Notes under the pieces: generated by a model
What the model saw: only the letters and a program-made list of their open reading frames with translations
What the model was told of the DNA's origin: nothing
Database searches by the model: none
Program-made: the position numbers and the translations under genes
Origin: Sunxiuqinia rutila
Lineage (GTDB): Bacteria > Bacteroidota > Bacteroidia > Bacteroidales > Prolixibacteraceae
Direction of reading: 5' to 3'
DNA: 64,000 bases
Assembly: GCF_050589705.1 (NCBI RefSeq)
Contig: NZ_JBNGOT010000008.1
Location: 217,246 to 281,245, forward strand
Shown: positions 33,634 through 42,699 of the stretch, piece by piece
Position numbering within the stretch: position 1 is the stretch's first letter
Layout of the letters: each line of letters starts with the position of its first letter

Positions 33634-34665
33634 ATGAACTTACAACAACTCATACGAAAGAATATTCAAGCGCTAAAACCCTACTCTTCGGCTCGTGACG
33701 AGTACACCGGTGAAGCCATGGTTTTTCTTGATGCCAATGAAAATCCGTTCAATGCTCCTTATAACCGTTACCCCGATCCGCTTCAGCGCGAAGTGAAGGA
33801 GAAAATTGCCAGACTGAAAAACTGTGCGGCCGATCAAATCTTTTTGGGTAATGGCAGCGATGAACCCATTGACCTGCTGTTCCGCGCATTTTGCGAACCG
33901 GGACAGGATAATATTGTGACTATCGATCCCACATACGGCATGTACCAGGTGGCGGCCGACATTAACAATATTGAAGTACGCCGGGTAAAATTGAATGACG
34001 ATTATAGCTTTTCGGCCGATGCCTTGCTGAAGGAAACGGATGCCAATACCAAGCTTATTTTTGTTTGCTCCCCCAACAACCCCACCGGCAACCTGCTCGA
34101 CAAAAATGAAATGACCAAACTCATTCAAGGCTTTTCCGGCTTGGTGGTGGTTGATGAAGCTTACATTGATTTTGCTCCCGGAGCCAGTTTGCTGTCCGAA
34201 CTCAACCAGCATCCGAACCTGGTTATTTTACAAACCTTCTCCAAAGCCTGGGGAATGGCGGGCATTCGACTAGGGATGGCTTTTGCCAGCGAAGAAATTA
34301 TCCGCATTTTCAACAAAATAAAATACCCTTACAACATCAATATCCTGACCCAGCAAAAGGCGCTGGAACTGATGGAACAGGAAAGTGATAAAAACCAGTG
34401 GGTCGAATCGTTGATTCAGGAACGCGCAAAACTGGCCGAACAACTCAGCAATTTCCCGTTTGTTGTAAAGGTGTTCCCTTCAGATGCCAACTTCCTGCTG
34501 GTGAAAATGCATGATGCTCGTGGCATTTACAATTATTTGGTTGAAAATGGCATTATTGTGCGCGACCGCTCCAAAGTGGTATTGTGCAATGAAAGCCTGC
34601 GAATCACGGTTGGTTCGCCCGAAGAGAACCAGATCTTAATGGATAAATTAAACGAATTGATATAA
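33634..34665 (+). CDS. hisC: Histidinol-phosphate aminotransferase
   Basis: 343 residues, PLP fold type I. The PLP lysine lies in TFSKAWGMAGIRLG, and the cofactor-binding region has VCSPNNPTGNLLD and VVVDEAYIDF. It converts imidazole acetol phosphate to histidinol phosphate. Length and motifs are normal. 39 bases after hisD. Confidence 0.97.
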   Translation: MNLQQLIRKNIQALKPYSSARDEYTGEAMVFLDANENPFNAPYNRYPDPLQREVKEKIARLKNCAADQIFLGNGSDEPIDLLFRAFCEPGQDNIVTIDPTYGMYQVAADINNIEVRRVKLNDDYSFSADALLKETDANTKLIFVCSPNNPTGNLLDKNEMTKLIQGFSGLVVVDEAYIDFAPGASLLSELNQHPNLVILQTFSKAWGMAGIRLGMAFASEEIIRIFNKIKYPYNINILTQQKALELMEQESDKNQWVESLIQERAKLAEQLSNFPFVVKVFPSDANFLLVKMHDARGIYNYLVENGIIVRDRSKVVLCNESLRITVGSPEENQILMDKLNELI

Positions 34666-34709
34666 ATCACGAATAATTCATTATTCGATTTTCAAATTGA
34701 TTACACACT

Positions 34710-35831
34710 ATGAAAAAGGCTTTATTCATCGACCGGGACGGAACATTGATCCGTGAGCCGGAGGACGAGCAAATTGACTCGCTGGAGAAACTGGAGTTTA
34801 TCCCCGGTGTTTTTCGTAACCTTTACTTTGTAGCTAAAAACCTCGACTACGAACTGGTTATGGTGACCAACCAGGATGGCCTGGGAACAGACTCATTTCC
34901 GGAAGACACCTTTTGGCCCGCTCACAATAAGATGCTAAAGGCTTTTGAAAACGAAGGAATCACTTTCGATGCCATTTTAATCGACCGCAGTTTCCCCGAG
35001 GATAATGCGCCTACACGCAAACCACGCACCGGACTGATGGGAAAATACATGGACGGAAGCTACGATTTAGCCAACAGTTTTGTCATTGGCGACCGGTTGA
35101 CCGACATTGAACTGGCTAAAAACCTAGGAGCCAAAGGCATTTTAATCAATGATGGTTCACTGACCAATGAGTTGCAGAACCAACAGTTAGAATCATTTTG
35201 CGTGCTCACAACCACCAGTTGGGATGATATTTATGCCACCGTGGCTGCTCCCGAGCGCACCGCCCGCGTTCAACGCGATACCAAGGAAACAAAAATCAAC
35301 ATCGAGTTGGATCTTGACGGAACCGGCAAAGGAAATATCAGCACCGGGCTGGGATTTTTCGATCATATGCTCGACCAAATTGCCCGGCACTCCGGCGTTG
35401 ACTTAACCATTCAGGTTGATGGAGACTTGCACGTTGATGAACACCACACCATTGAAGATACCGGCCTGGCCTTAGGCGAAGCGTTTAAACTGGCTTTGGG
35501 CGATAAACGCGGTGTGGAGCGCTATGGCTATTGCCTGCCTATGGATGACTGCCTGACGCAGGTCGCCATCGATTTTGGTGGCCGCCCCTGGATGGTTTGG
35601 GATGCAGAATTCAAGCGGGAGAAAGTAGGCGACATGCCGACTGAAATGTTCTTTCACTTTTTTAAATCCTTCTCCGACACCTCCTTGTCCAACCTAAACA
35701 TCAAGGCAGAAGGCGACAATGAGCACCATAAAATTGAAGGCATTTTTAAAGCCCTGGCTCGAGCCATCAAAATGGCTATTCGCAAAGATGTGTTTAACTT
35801 TGAACTTCCGTCAACCAAAGGAACCCTTTAG
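34710..35831 (+). CDS. hisB: Bifunctional histidinol-phosphatase / imidazoleglycerol-phosphate dehydratase
   Basis: 373 residues made of two fused enzymes. The N-terminal HAD phosphatase (residues 1-170) has FIDRDGTLI and GDRLTDIELAKNLGAKGI; the C-terminal dehydratase has STGLGFFDHMLDQIARHSG and DEHHTIEDTGLALGEA (metal-binding histidines). The fused form resembles that of E. coli and is widespread in Bacteroidota. Complete. Confidence 0.97.
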   Translation: MKKALFIDRDGTLIREPEDEQIDSLEKLEFIPGVFRNLYFVAKNLDYELVMVTNQDGLGTDSFPEDTFWPAHNKMLKAFENEGITFDAILIDRSFPEDNAPTRKPRTGLMGKYMDGSYDLANSFVIGDRLTDIELAKNLGAKGILINDGSLTNELQNQQLESFCVLTTTSWDDIYATVAAPERTARVQRDTKETKINIELDLDGTGKGNISTGLGFFDHMLDQIARHSGVDLTIQVDGDLHVDEHHTIEDTGLALGEAFKLALGDKRGVERYGYCLPMDDCLTQVAIDFGGRPWMVWDAEFKREKVGDMPTEMFFHFFKSFSDTSLSNLNIKAEGDNEHHKIEGIFKALARAIKMAIRKDVFNFELPSTKGTL

Positions 35832-35921
35832 TTCTTTTGGACCGGAAATGAATTTTAGTAAAAAATACGACCAAGCATTCCGGCCAATCCCCCGGAGTCT
35901 TTGAGTCAAACGAAATAAACA

Positions 35922-36806
35922 ATGAAAAGCATAAAACCGCTCCGTGAGAAGAAAAACACGGCTATTTTACTGATTCACTGTCCTGACAAACAGGGAATAT
36001 TAGCAACGGTTACCGAATTTCTGAACAAGAATAACGGCAACATCATCAACCTCGACCAGCATGTGGACCGGGTAGAAAAGATTTTTTACATGCGGGTAGA
36101 ATGGGAATTGAATGACTTTGCCATCCCGGCCGATAAAATCGCTGAATATTTCGACACCCTGATTGGATCCAAGCTGGAAATGAACTGGAAAATTTACTTT
36201 TCAGAAGATGTGCCACGCATGGCCATTTTTGTTTCTAAAATGTCGCACTGCCTGTTCGATATTCTATCGCGCTACACAGCCGGAGAGTGGGATGTTGAAA
36301 TTCCTGTCATCATTAGCAACCACGAAACCATGCGGCCTGTAGCTGAGCGTTTCGGTATCGATTATCATTACATTCCGATTACAGCTGAAAACAAAGCCGA
36401 GCAGGAAGCACTGGAGCTGCAGTTGCTGCAGGACTATAAAATTGACTTCATCGTATTGGCCCGTTACATGCAAATTTTGTCGAAAGATATGGTGGCGCAG
36501 TATCCCAACCGGATTATCAACATTCACCATTCATTTTTGCCGGCCTTTGCCGGAGCCAAGCCCTACCACGCCGCACATGCCCGTGGCGTAAAACTAATTG
36601 GTGCCACCAGCCACTACGTGACCAGCGACTTGGATGCCGGCCCGATCATTGACCAAGGCGTAACCCGCTGCAGTCATGTTGACACCGTCAAAAGCCTGAT
36701 TCGCAAAGGACGTGATCTGGAGAAAATTGTACTTTCCAATGCCGTTTTCAAGCACCTGCAACGAAAAATACTCGTATACAACAACCGAACGGTCGTTTTT
36801 CATTAA
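35922..36806 (+). CDS. purU: Formyltetrahydrofolate deformylase
   Basis: 294 residues. PurU hydrolyses 10-formyl-THF to formate and THF. The N-terminal ACT domain (LLIHCPDKQGILATVTEFLN) is followed by a formyltransferase-fold domain with NIHHSFLPAFAGAKPYHAA (Asn and His of the catalytic triad) and TSDLDAGPIIDQGV (Asp). It lies between hisB and the rest of the his genes, 90 bases after hisB. One-carbon metabolism is linked to histidine synthesis through AICAR and purine recycling, which may explain the company, but this is inference. Confidence 0.95.
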   Translation: MKSIKPLREKKNTAILLIHCPDKQGILATVTEFLNKNNGNIINLDQHVDRVEKIFYMRVEWELNDFAIPADKIAEYFDTLIGSKLEMNWKIYFSEDVPRMAIFVSKMSHCLFDILSRYTAGEWDVEIPVIISNHETMRPVAERFGIDYHYIPITAENKAEQEALELQLLQDYKIDFIVLARYMQILSKDMVAQYPNRIINIHHSFLPAFAGAKPYHAAHARGVKLIGATSHYVTSDLDAGPIIDQGVTRCSHVDTVKSLIRKGRDLEKIVLSNAVFKHLQRKILVYNNRTVVFH

Positions 36807-36817
36807 AAACATTCAAC

Positions 36818-37354
36818 ATGAAACTATTCACTTTTATCCTATTGATGAGTACATTGACCATTTCCACACAGGCACAAGTGGTGCAAAAAGAAATTCCGGC
36901 TGACTACGGATACATCGTTAAAATTGGGCAACAAGCTCCTGATTTCACAACGGTTTCTGCCGAAGGAAGAACCGTTCGCCTTTCCGATTTCAAAGGAAAG
37001 GTAGTTATGCTGCAATTTACAGCAAGCTGGTGTGGCGTTTGCCGAAAAGAAATGCCACATATTGAAAAAGACATCTGGCAAAAGCATAAGAACAAGGAGG
37101 ATTTTGCCTTATTCGGAATCGACTTGGATGAACCCCTGGAAAAAGTGCAAAAGTTCGCTGATCAAATTCCGGTAAGCTATCCTCTACTGCTCGATCCTGA
37201 AGGTAAAATCTTCTACAGCTATGCTGAAAAAGGAGCTGGCGTAACCCGCAATGTCATCATCGACAGGGAGGGTAAAATTGTATACATGACCCGGCTTTAC
37301 AAAGAAGAGGAGTTTAACGAGATGAAAGCTGTAATTGATAAACTGTTAAAATAG
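36818..37354 (+). CDS. Exported TlpA-like thioredoxin-fold protein (in his operon)
   Basis: 178 residues with a signal peptide (MKLFTFILLMSTLTISTQAQ). TlpA/AhpC-TSA-like fold: GQQAPDFTTVSAEGRTVRL, then FTASWCGVCRKEMP (CGVC active site) and RNVIIDREGKIVYM. It acts in the periplasm. It follows purU by 11 bases, so it is co-transcribed with the his genes although it has no evident role in histidine synthesis. It is distinct from the CPPC protein at 27406-27930. Confidence 0.85.
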   Translation: MKLFTFILLMSTLTISTQAQVVQKEIPADYGYIVKIGQQAPDFTTVSAEGRTVRLSDFKGKVVMLQFTASWCGVCRKEMPHIEKDIWQKHKNKEDFALFGIDLDEPLEKVQKFADQIPVSYPLLLDPEGKIFYSYAEKGAGVTRNVIIDREGKIVYMTRLYKEEEFNEMKAVIDKLLK

Positions 37355-37382
37355 TACAAAAGTACCACGTACATCAGTTCAT
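37354..37382. repeat. GTAC-rich degenerate repeat, copy 1
   Basis: Directly after the TlpA-like stop. It holds three GTAC words in 25 bases (GTACAAAAGTACCACGTAC), similar to the elements on the other side of the four-helix gene and after hisH. Confidence 0.4.
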
Positions 37383-37406
37383 CCGTTCACCTATAAAATA
37401 GTTAAC

Positions 37407-37760
37407 ATGAAGACTTACCGTGAATTTATTGCTTGGCAAAAGGCCATGTTTTTTGTGACTGATGTATACAAAACAACGCTTACTTTTCCGCGAGAGGAAT
37501 TGTTTGGATTGACCTCGCAAATCCGTAGGGCAGCCACATCCATTCCAAGCAATCTTGCAGAAGGTTTTGGAAGAAAAGGCAATAACGAATTTATCCGTTA
37601 TATCCGAATTTCAATTGGCTCTCTCTATGAATGCCAAACACAACTTGAAATATCAAAAAACATAGGTTATTTAAACTTATCGGATTTCGAACTCATGTAC
37701 CAGCAAACAAAAGAGATCGAAGCACTGCTTCGAGGATTAGAGAAAAAACTAATGGAATAA
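37407..37760 (+). CDS. Four-helix bundle protein (S23 / 23S rRNA intervening-sequence family)
   Basis: 117 residues, almost wholly helical. The family signature is clear: FIAWQKAMFFVTDVYKTT, FGLTSQIRRAATSIPSNLAEGFGR, EFIRYIRISIGSLYECQTQLE. Relatives are encoded in intervening sequences of 23S rRNA genes, beside diversity-generating retroelements (Avd), and as scattered single genes in Bacteroidota. The molecular role of free-standing copies is unknown. Here it interrupts the his operon between a TlpA-like gene and hisH and is bounded by GTAC-rich repeats, which suggests an acquired gene. Confidence 0.9.
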   Translation: MKTYREFIAWQKAMFFVTDVYKTTLTFPREELFGLTSQIRRAATSIPSNLAEGFGRKGNNEFIRYIRISIGSLYECQTQLEISKNIGYLNLSDFELMYQQTKEIEALLRGLEKKLME

Positions 37761-37764
37761 TTCT

Positions 37765-37795
37765 GAGTACTTATGTGCTCATGTACTTATGCACT
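37765..37795. repeat. GTACTTATG repeat, copy 2 (inverted relative to copy 3)
   Basis: Between the four-helix gene and hisH. The element holds GAGTACTTATGTG and ATGTACTTATGCACT. Its reverse complement starts AGTGCATAAGTACATGAGCA, which shares AGTGCATAAGT and ACATGAGCA with the element after hisH. Confidence 0.6.
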
Positions 37796-37803
37796 AAAAA
37801 CAT

Positions 37804-38403
37804 ATGAACATCGTCATTATCAAATACAACGCCGGAAACATCGAGTCGGTCAGCAACGCTTTGTTACGCTTGGGTATTCAGGCGGAAATTACCGGGGACC
37901 ATGAAAAAATACGGGCAGCCGATAAAGTCATTTTTCCCGGTGTGGGTGAAGCCAGCACCACCATGGCTTTTTTGAAAAAAGAAAGACTGGACTTGCTTAT
38001 TCCTTCGCTCAAACAACCCGTACTGGGTATCTGTCTGGGGTTGCAGCTCATGTGCAGCCATTCGGAAGAAGGCAATACGCCCTGCCTGGGCATTTTTGAA
38101 GAAAAGGTAAAGCGGTTTACTCCTAAGCCTGGTATGGAATATATCACCAAAGTTCCGCACATGGGATGGAACACCATCAGCAACTTGAAAAGTGATTTAT
38201 TCGACCAATCCCTCGACCAACAGTTTGTCTATTTCGTGCATTCGTATTATGCCACGGTTGGGGAGCACACAGCGGCGGAAACGAATTACATCAATCCATT
38301 CAGTGCTGCTTTACACAAGGACAATTTTTACGCCACCCAGTTTCATCCAGAAAAGAGTGGCCCTGTTGGTGCCAGAATATTAGAGAACTTTTTGAATTTG
38401 TAA
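37804..38403 (+). CDS. hisH: Imidazole glycerol phosphate synthase, glutaminase subunit
   Basis: 199 residues. Class I glutamine amidotransferase: nucleophile Cys in PVLGICLGLQLMCSHSEEG and the His-Glu pair in TQFHPEKSGPVG. It passes ammonia to HisF. Complete; preceded and followed by related inverted repeats. Confidence 0.97.
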   Translation: MNIVIIKYNAGNIESVSNALLRLGIQAEITGDHEKIRAADKVIFPGVGEASTTMAFLKKERLDLLIPSLKQPVLGICLGLQLMCSHSEEGNTPCLGIFEEKVKRFTPKPGMEYITKVPHMGWNTISNLKSDLFDQSLDQQFVYFVHSYYATVGEHTAAETNYINPFSAALHKDNFYATQFHPEKSGPVGARILENFLNL

Positions 38404-38407
38404 AAAA

Positions 38408-38443
38408 AGTGCATAAGTGCCTGTGTACATAAGTACATGAGCA
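38408..38443. repeat. GTACATAAG repeat, copy 3
   Basis: Directly after hisH. The tandem words GCATAAGTGC and ACATAAGTAC are followed by ATGAGCA. It is an imperfect inverted copy of the element before hisH, so the two could pair in the mRNA around hisH. Confidence 0.6.
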
Positions 38444-38454
38444 AAATTAAACTC

Positions 38455-38478
38455 CTTATGTACGCATGAACTTTGTAC
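38455..38478. repeat. GTAC-rich repeat, copy 4
   Basis: CTTATGTACGCATGAACTTTG and a final GTAC just before hisA. It resembles the other copies and contains a spurious in-frame ATG at 38466. Confidence 0.4.
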
Positions 38479-38480
38479 CT

Positions 38481-39215
38481 ATGAACAACAAGATAACCAT
38501 CATCCCCGCCATTGACCTGATTGACGCCAAGTGCGTGCGACTTTCACAAGGCGATTACAACCAGAAAACGGTTTATAACGAAAATCCATTGGAAGTAGCC
38601 AAAATGTTTGAAGATGCCGGTATTACCCGCTTACATTTGGTTGATTTGGATGGCGCCAAAGCCCAGCACATAGTAAACTACAAGGTATTGGAAATCATTG
38701 CCGGAAAAACCAACCTGGTTGTTGATTTTGGTGGTGGACTAAAATCTGACGAAGACCTTAAAATTGCATTTGAAAGCGGCGCTCAAATGGTTACCGGCGG
38801 GAGTATTGCTGTTAAAAATCGCGAGACTTTTTTAAGCTGGATCGAAAATTACGGTGCCGGAAAAATTATTTTGGGAGCCGACGCTAAAGACAAAAAAATT
38901 GCCGTCAGTGGCTGGCAGGAAGTTTCCGAATTATCCATTCTTGATTTCATTGCAAGTTACACCAGCCAAGGCATTCAAAAAGTAATCTCGACCGATATTG
39001 CCCGCGATGGCATGCTTACCGGCCCCAGCATTGACTTATACAAAGAAATCATGGCGCAGTTTGAAGGGCTGGAACTGATTGCCAGCGGCGGAATTGCCAC
39101 CATGAAAGACATTCACGAACTAGATGAAATGGGCGTTCCCGGGGTAATTACCGGAAAAGCGATTTATGAGAACAAGATTAGCCTGAAAGAAATTAGCAAA
39201 TTTATCTCAGCGTAA
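38481..39215 (+). CDS. hisA: Phosphoribosylformimino-AICAR-phosphate isomerase
   Basis: 244 residues from ATG 38481 (MNNKITIIPAIDLIDAKCV); an upstream in-frame ATG at 38466 falls in the GTAC repeat and adds MNFVP, so it is less likely. TIM barrel with the two phosphate loops (VDFGGGLKSDEDLK, ASGGIATMKDIHEL) and catalytic Asp residues in PAIDLID and STDIARDGMLTGP. Normal size. Confidence 0.96.
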   Translation: MNNKITIIPAIDLIDAKCVRLSQGDYNQKTVYNENPLEVAKMFEDAGITRLHLVDLDGAKAQHIVNYKVLEIIAGKTNLVVDFGGGLKSDEDLKIAFESGAQMVTGGSIAVKNRETFLSWIENYGAGKIILGADAKDKKIAVSGWQEVSELSILDFIASYTSQGIQKVISTDIARDGMLTGPSIDLYKEIMAQFEGLELIASGGIATMKDIHELDEMGVPGVITGKAIYENKISLKEISKFISA

Positions 39216-39247
39216 TTTCCGTTGAACTTGAAACTGTAAACTCAAAC

Positions 39248-40003
39248 ATGTTAGCAAAACGAATCATACCATGCCTGGATATTAAAGACGGTCAGACCGT
39301 AAAAGGCGTGAACTTTGTCAATATTCAATCGGTAGGCGACCCGGTAGAACTGGGTGCGTTGTACGCAGAACAAGGAGCCGACGAACTGGTTTTCCTCGAC
39401 ATCACAGCCACCCACGAAGGACGTAAAACCTTTGTGGAGCTTGTGAAACGCATTGCTCGCGAGATAAATATCCCATTCACCGTTGGAGGTGGAATCAGCG
39501 AGATTAAAGATGCCGAAGCCTTGCTGAGTGCCGGAGCCGACAAAGTCAGCATTAATTCCTCCGCAGTCCGCAACCCACAACTGATTAACGACTTGGCAAA
39601 GAACTTCGGAACCCAGTTTGTGGTGGTAGCCATCGATGCCAAAAACTACGAAAACCATTGGACCGTAACCGTTAATGGCGGCCGCATACCGACCGACAAA
39701 GAACTGTTTAGCTGGGCCAAAGAAGCCGAAGACCGGGGGGCGGGAGAAATCCTGTTCACCTCGATGAATCATGATGGCACCAAAGCGGGTTTTGCCAACG
39801 ACGAACTGGCCCGAATGGCTGACATGCTAAAAATTCCAATCATCGCCTCGGGTGGTGCCGGCAATATGGATCACTTTGTCGATGTGTTCACCAAAGGGAA
39901 AGCCGATGCCGGATTGGCGGCCAGCATTTTTCACTACAAGGAAATTGCGATTCCCGATTTGAAAGCCTACCTACGGGACAAAGGCATTGCGGTAAGATCA
40001 TAA
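39248..40003 (+). CDS. hisF: Imidazole glycerol phosphate synthase, cyclase subunit
   Basis: 251 residues, TIM barrel homologous to HisA. MLAKRIIPCLDIKDGQTVKG opens it (catalytic Asp in CLDIKDG); FTVGGGISEIKDAEALLSAG and LFTSMNHDGTKAGF (second Asp) follow, and IIASGGAGNMDHFVDVF near the end. It uses ammonia from HisH to form IGP and AICAR. Complete. Confidence 0.98.
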   Translation: MLAKRIIPCLDIKDGQTVKGVNFVNIQSVGDPVELGALYAEQGADELVFLDITATHEGRKTFVELVKRIAREINIPFTVGGGISEIKDAEALLSAGADKVSINSSAVRNPQLINDLAKNFGTQFVVVAIDAKNYENHWTVTVNGGRIPTDKELFSWAKEAEDRGAGEILFTSMNHDGTKAGFANDELARMADMLKIPIIASGGAGNMDHFVDVFTKGKADAGLAASIFHYKEIAIPDLKAYLRDKGIAVRS

Positions 40004-40035
40004 ATTCAGACGACAGAAAAAATAAGAACGACAAC

Positions 40036-40638
40036 ATGAATAAAGCATTAGATTTTTCAAAACAAAACGGCCTGATCCCGGCCATCATTCAGGATGACAA
40101 AACCAGCAAAGTACTGATGCTGGGATTTATGAATGAAGAAGCACTGGCAAAAACCGAAGAAACCGGTAAAGTAACCTTTTTCAGCCGTACCAAAAACCGG
40201 CTGTGGACCAAAGGCGAAGAAAGTGGAAACTTTCTGAATGTGGTGTCCATGGCTTCGGATTGCGATAACGACACGCTGCTGATTAAAGTAGATCCGGTTG
40301 GCCCTGTTTGCCATACGGGCAGCGACACCTGCTGGAACGAAACCAACGAGCCGGATGATTTGGCCTTTCTGAAGCACCTGCAGGACTTCATTGACAAACG
40401 TAAGGAAGAAATGCCCGAAGGATCGTACACCACCTCCTTGTTTACCAAAGGAACCCGCACCATTACTCAGAAAGTTGGCGAGGAAGCCGTTGAAACCATC
40501 ATTGGAGCCATGGCCAACGACGATGAAAACTTTCTGTACGAAGGCGCCGACTTGTTGTATCACCTCATCGTGCTGCTTACGCACAAAGGTTACCGCATTG
40601 AAGATTTGGCACGCGAGCTAAAGAAAAGGCACAAATAA
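40036..40638 (+). CDS. hisIE: Bifunctional phosphoribosyl-AMP cyclohydrolase / phosphoribosyl-ATP pyrophosphatase
   Basis: 200 residues. The N-terminal HisI part has MLGFMNEEALAKTEETGKV and the zinc cysteines of ASDCDNDTLL and GPVCHTGSDTCW; the C-terminal HisE part has TQKVGEEAVETIIGAM and LLYHLIVLLTHKGY. The fusion catalyses steps 2 and 3 of the pathway. It is the last gene of the operon, 32 bases after hisF. Confidence 0.97.
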   Translation: MNKALDFSKQNGLIPAIIQDDKTSKVLMLGFMNEEALAKTEETGKVTFFSRTKNRLWTKGEESGNFLNVVSMASDCDNDTLLIKVDPVGPVCHTGSDTCWNETNEPDDLAFLKHLQDFIDKRKEEMPEGSYTTSLFTKGTRTITQKVGEEAVETIIGAMANDDENFLYEGADLLYHLIVLLTHKGYRIEDLARELKKRHK

Positions 40639-40769
40639 AGCTGACTGCCCGTGAGCAGTAAATGCATCCGGAATTGTTAACGATTGCAAAGGTCTGGTGA
40701 AAAAGCGTTAAGCTTCAAACCACCAAACGGCCTATTTTCTATCTTCGCACGTTTACTAGTTTAGAAAAC

Positions 40770-41585
40770 ATGCATCGAATAGTGATTATCTTTCTGCTAG
40801 CCAATTTACTTTGGCTGCCCAACAAACAAGCAGAAGCACAAAATAAAGCCCCAAAAGTCAGGTACAACTACCTGACTTTTCTTCCTGAAAATTACGACAG
40901 CTTGAAGAACCAACTGCTTCCTGTCATTTTTTACCTGCACGGACGTTCCGTTTCCGGCACCAACATCAACCGGGTTAAACAATACGGGCTCCCCTACTTT
41001 CTGGATAAAGGCAAAAAACTTGATTTTATTGTTGTAGCTCCCCAGTGTCCCTGGGGAAAGAACTGGGCCAGCGAAAACTGGTTCGACACCATTTATGCTG
41101 AAATCAACGCGCAATACCGCATTGACTCCACACGCGTTTACCTGACCGGAATGAGCTTGGGTGGTTTTGGCACCTGGGAACTGGCCAACCGTTATCCGCA
41201 TAAGTTTGCAGCCATTGCTCCGCTTTGCGGTGGCGCCAAAGATGAATGGGCCGACCACCTGACTCATCTCCCCATTTGGGTGTTTCACGGCGCTAAGGAT
41301 AAGCAGGTCCCTGTTTCCCGTTCCGACCGCATGGTTAAGGCCCTTGAAAAACGGGAGGCTCCCGTTACCTACAGCCGGTTGGCCGGAAAAGGACATGACA
41401 TTCACCGGGTTTACAATGATGACCGTCTCTACGAATGGTTTTCACAATTTACCCTTCGTCCTTTAAACCAAGCCGGCAATGTGCCAACTAAGATCAAGCC
41501 AATTCAGCTGGCTGAAATACCGCTTCCGGGACGACAGGCCATTGAATTAAAACTGCACGAAGATTTTCCTTCGGAAGACCTTTAA
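40770..41585 (+). CDS. Exported alpha/beta-hydrolase (esterase/dienelactone-hydrolase-like)
   Basis: 271 residues with a signal peptide (MHRIVIIFLLANLLWLPNKQAEAQ). Nucleophile elbow GMSLGGFGTWELANRYP (Ser in GxSxG), acid in GAKDKQVP, and His in GKGHDIH form a plausible triad; the FYLHGRS motif marks the oxyanion region. It resembles periplasmic prolyl-oligopeptidase-like or feruloyl-type esterases that trim polysaccharide acyl groups. Substrate unknown. Stand-alone gene 131 bases after hisIE. Confidence 0.85.
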   Translation: MHRIVIIFLLANLLWLPNKQAEAQNKAPKVRYNYLTFLPENYDSLKNQLLPVIFYLHGRSVSGTNINRVKQYGLPYFLDKGKKLDFIVVAPQCPWGKNWASENWFDTIYAEINAQYRIDSTRVYLTGMSLGGFGTWELANRYPHKFAAIAPLCGGAKDEWADHLTHLPIWVFHGAKDKQVPVSRSDRMVKALEKREAPVTYSRLAGKGHDIHRVYNDDRLYEWFSQFTLRPLNQAGNVPTKIKPIQLAEIPLPGRQAIELKLHEDFPSEDL

Positions 41586-41653
41586 TTGGCATCCGGACAA
41601 ACGGTTTTTTATGCTAACTTGAACTCCTAATTCTGGATAAGCAGAGTAGCTAT

Positions 41654-42571
41654 ATGAGTCGGAACAAACCCAACATTCTAGTCATTGTCAATCCAAATGC
41701 CGGCAAGCGCAAAACACGTCAGTTACGGCGAAAACTTGAAGCCCGTCAGGAAAACATAACGATACGGGAAACAACTTATCCCCGGCACAGCGTTCAAATT
41801 ATTCAGGAAGAATTTGACCGTCACGATGTTTTTGTTGCCGTTGGAGGAGATGGTACGGTGAATGAAATGGCAACGGCCCTCTTGGGTAGCGATAAAAAGC
41901 TGGCCGTTTACCCGGCAGGATCAGGCAATGGCTTTGCCCGTGAATTTGGCTTCAACAAAAACCTGAACCAGTTAATGGCGGCTATTGCAAGCGGCAAAAA
42001 CCTGACAACCGATGCCATGCTTATAAATGGGCAGGTCAGCATGCATGTGTCCGGCGTTGGCTACGACGGTGAGGTCGCTCATGATTTTGCCAAACTCCCT
42101 GGGCGTGGCTTTTGGAATTACCTGTTCAGCTCCATCCGTGTCTTTTGGCAATACAACCCCATACAGGCAAGCATTGAACTGGAGAATGAAACCATCAACG
42201 GCCGTTTTTTCATGATCAACCTAGCCAATACGGCCCAGTTTGGCTACGGTGCCCGTATCGCTTCGCAAGCCAATCCGACCGACGGACTCCTTGAACTCGT
42301 TTTGGTCCGCCCCATGTCCCTGTGGGCATTCGTGCTTTTTTCGTTGCGCCTTTTTCTCGGAACACTCAAAAGCTCTGAACACCTAAGCTACCGATCTACT
42401 GCCGGTCCCATTACCCTAAAAACTTCAGCCAGGCAGTTTCACCGGGATGGTGACCCCATTTTATTGGAAAGCCCGGTGAAAATTGAAATCAGCACACAAA
42501 AAATCAAGGTTGCAGACACTGGAAATACCAAGTTTTGCAACAATAGCAAAAGCAGCGAAAAATCCGTTTAG
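41654..42571 (+). CDS. Diacylglycerol kinase-family lipid kinase (YegS/BmrU-like)
   Basis: 305 residues. NPNAGKRKTRQL and VAVGGDGTVNEMATALL (the catalytic GGDGT) define the DAGK catalytic domain; LAVYPAGSGNGFAREFG follows. Such cytoplasmic enzymes phosphorylate diacylglycerol or sphingoid bases; many Bacteroidota make sphingolipids, so either substrate is possible (inference). The C-terminus lacks additional domains. Complete. Confidence 0.88.
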   Translation: MSRNKPNILVIVNPNAGKRKTRQLRRKLEARQENITIRETTYPRHSVQIIQEEFDRHDVFVAVGGDGTVNEMATALLGSDKKLAVYPAGSGNGFAREFGFNKNLNQLMAAIASGKNLTTDAMLINGQVSMHVSGVGYDGEVAHDFAKLPGRGFWNYLFSSIRVFWQYNPIQASIELENETINGRFFMINLANTAQFGYGARIASQANPTDGLLELVLVRPMSLWAFVLFSLRLFLGTLKSSEHLSYRSTAGPITLKTSARQFHRDGDPILLESPVKIEISTQKIKVADTGNTKFCNNSKSSEKSV

Positions 42572-42699
42572 TCCATTATTTATGGCTTGAAATACCCAAA
42601 GCAATAATTTCATTTTCAGGAATTAAACCAATTCGGAAATTCCTTGTTAAGTTACCGTCAATTAATTGAATGAGGAGCAGCAAAAAGCCGAAAATCGAT

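Noticed and set aside
37407..37760. Four-helix protein gene as part of a diversity-generating retroelement (Avd)
   Set aside because: No reverse transcriptase, template repeat or variable repeat is present in the neighbourhood.
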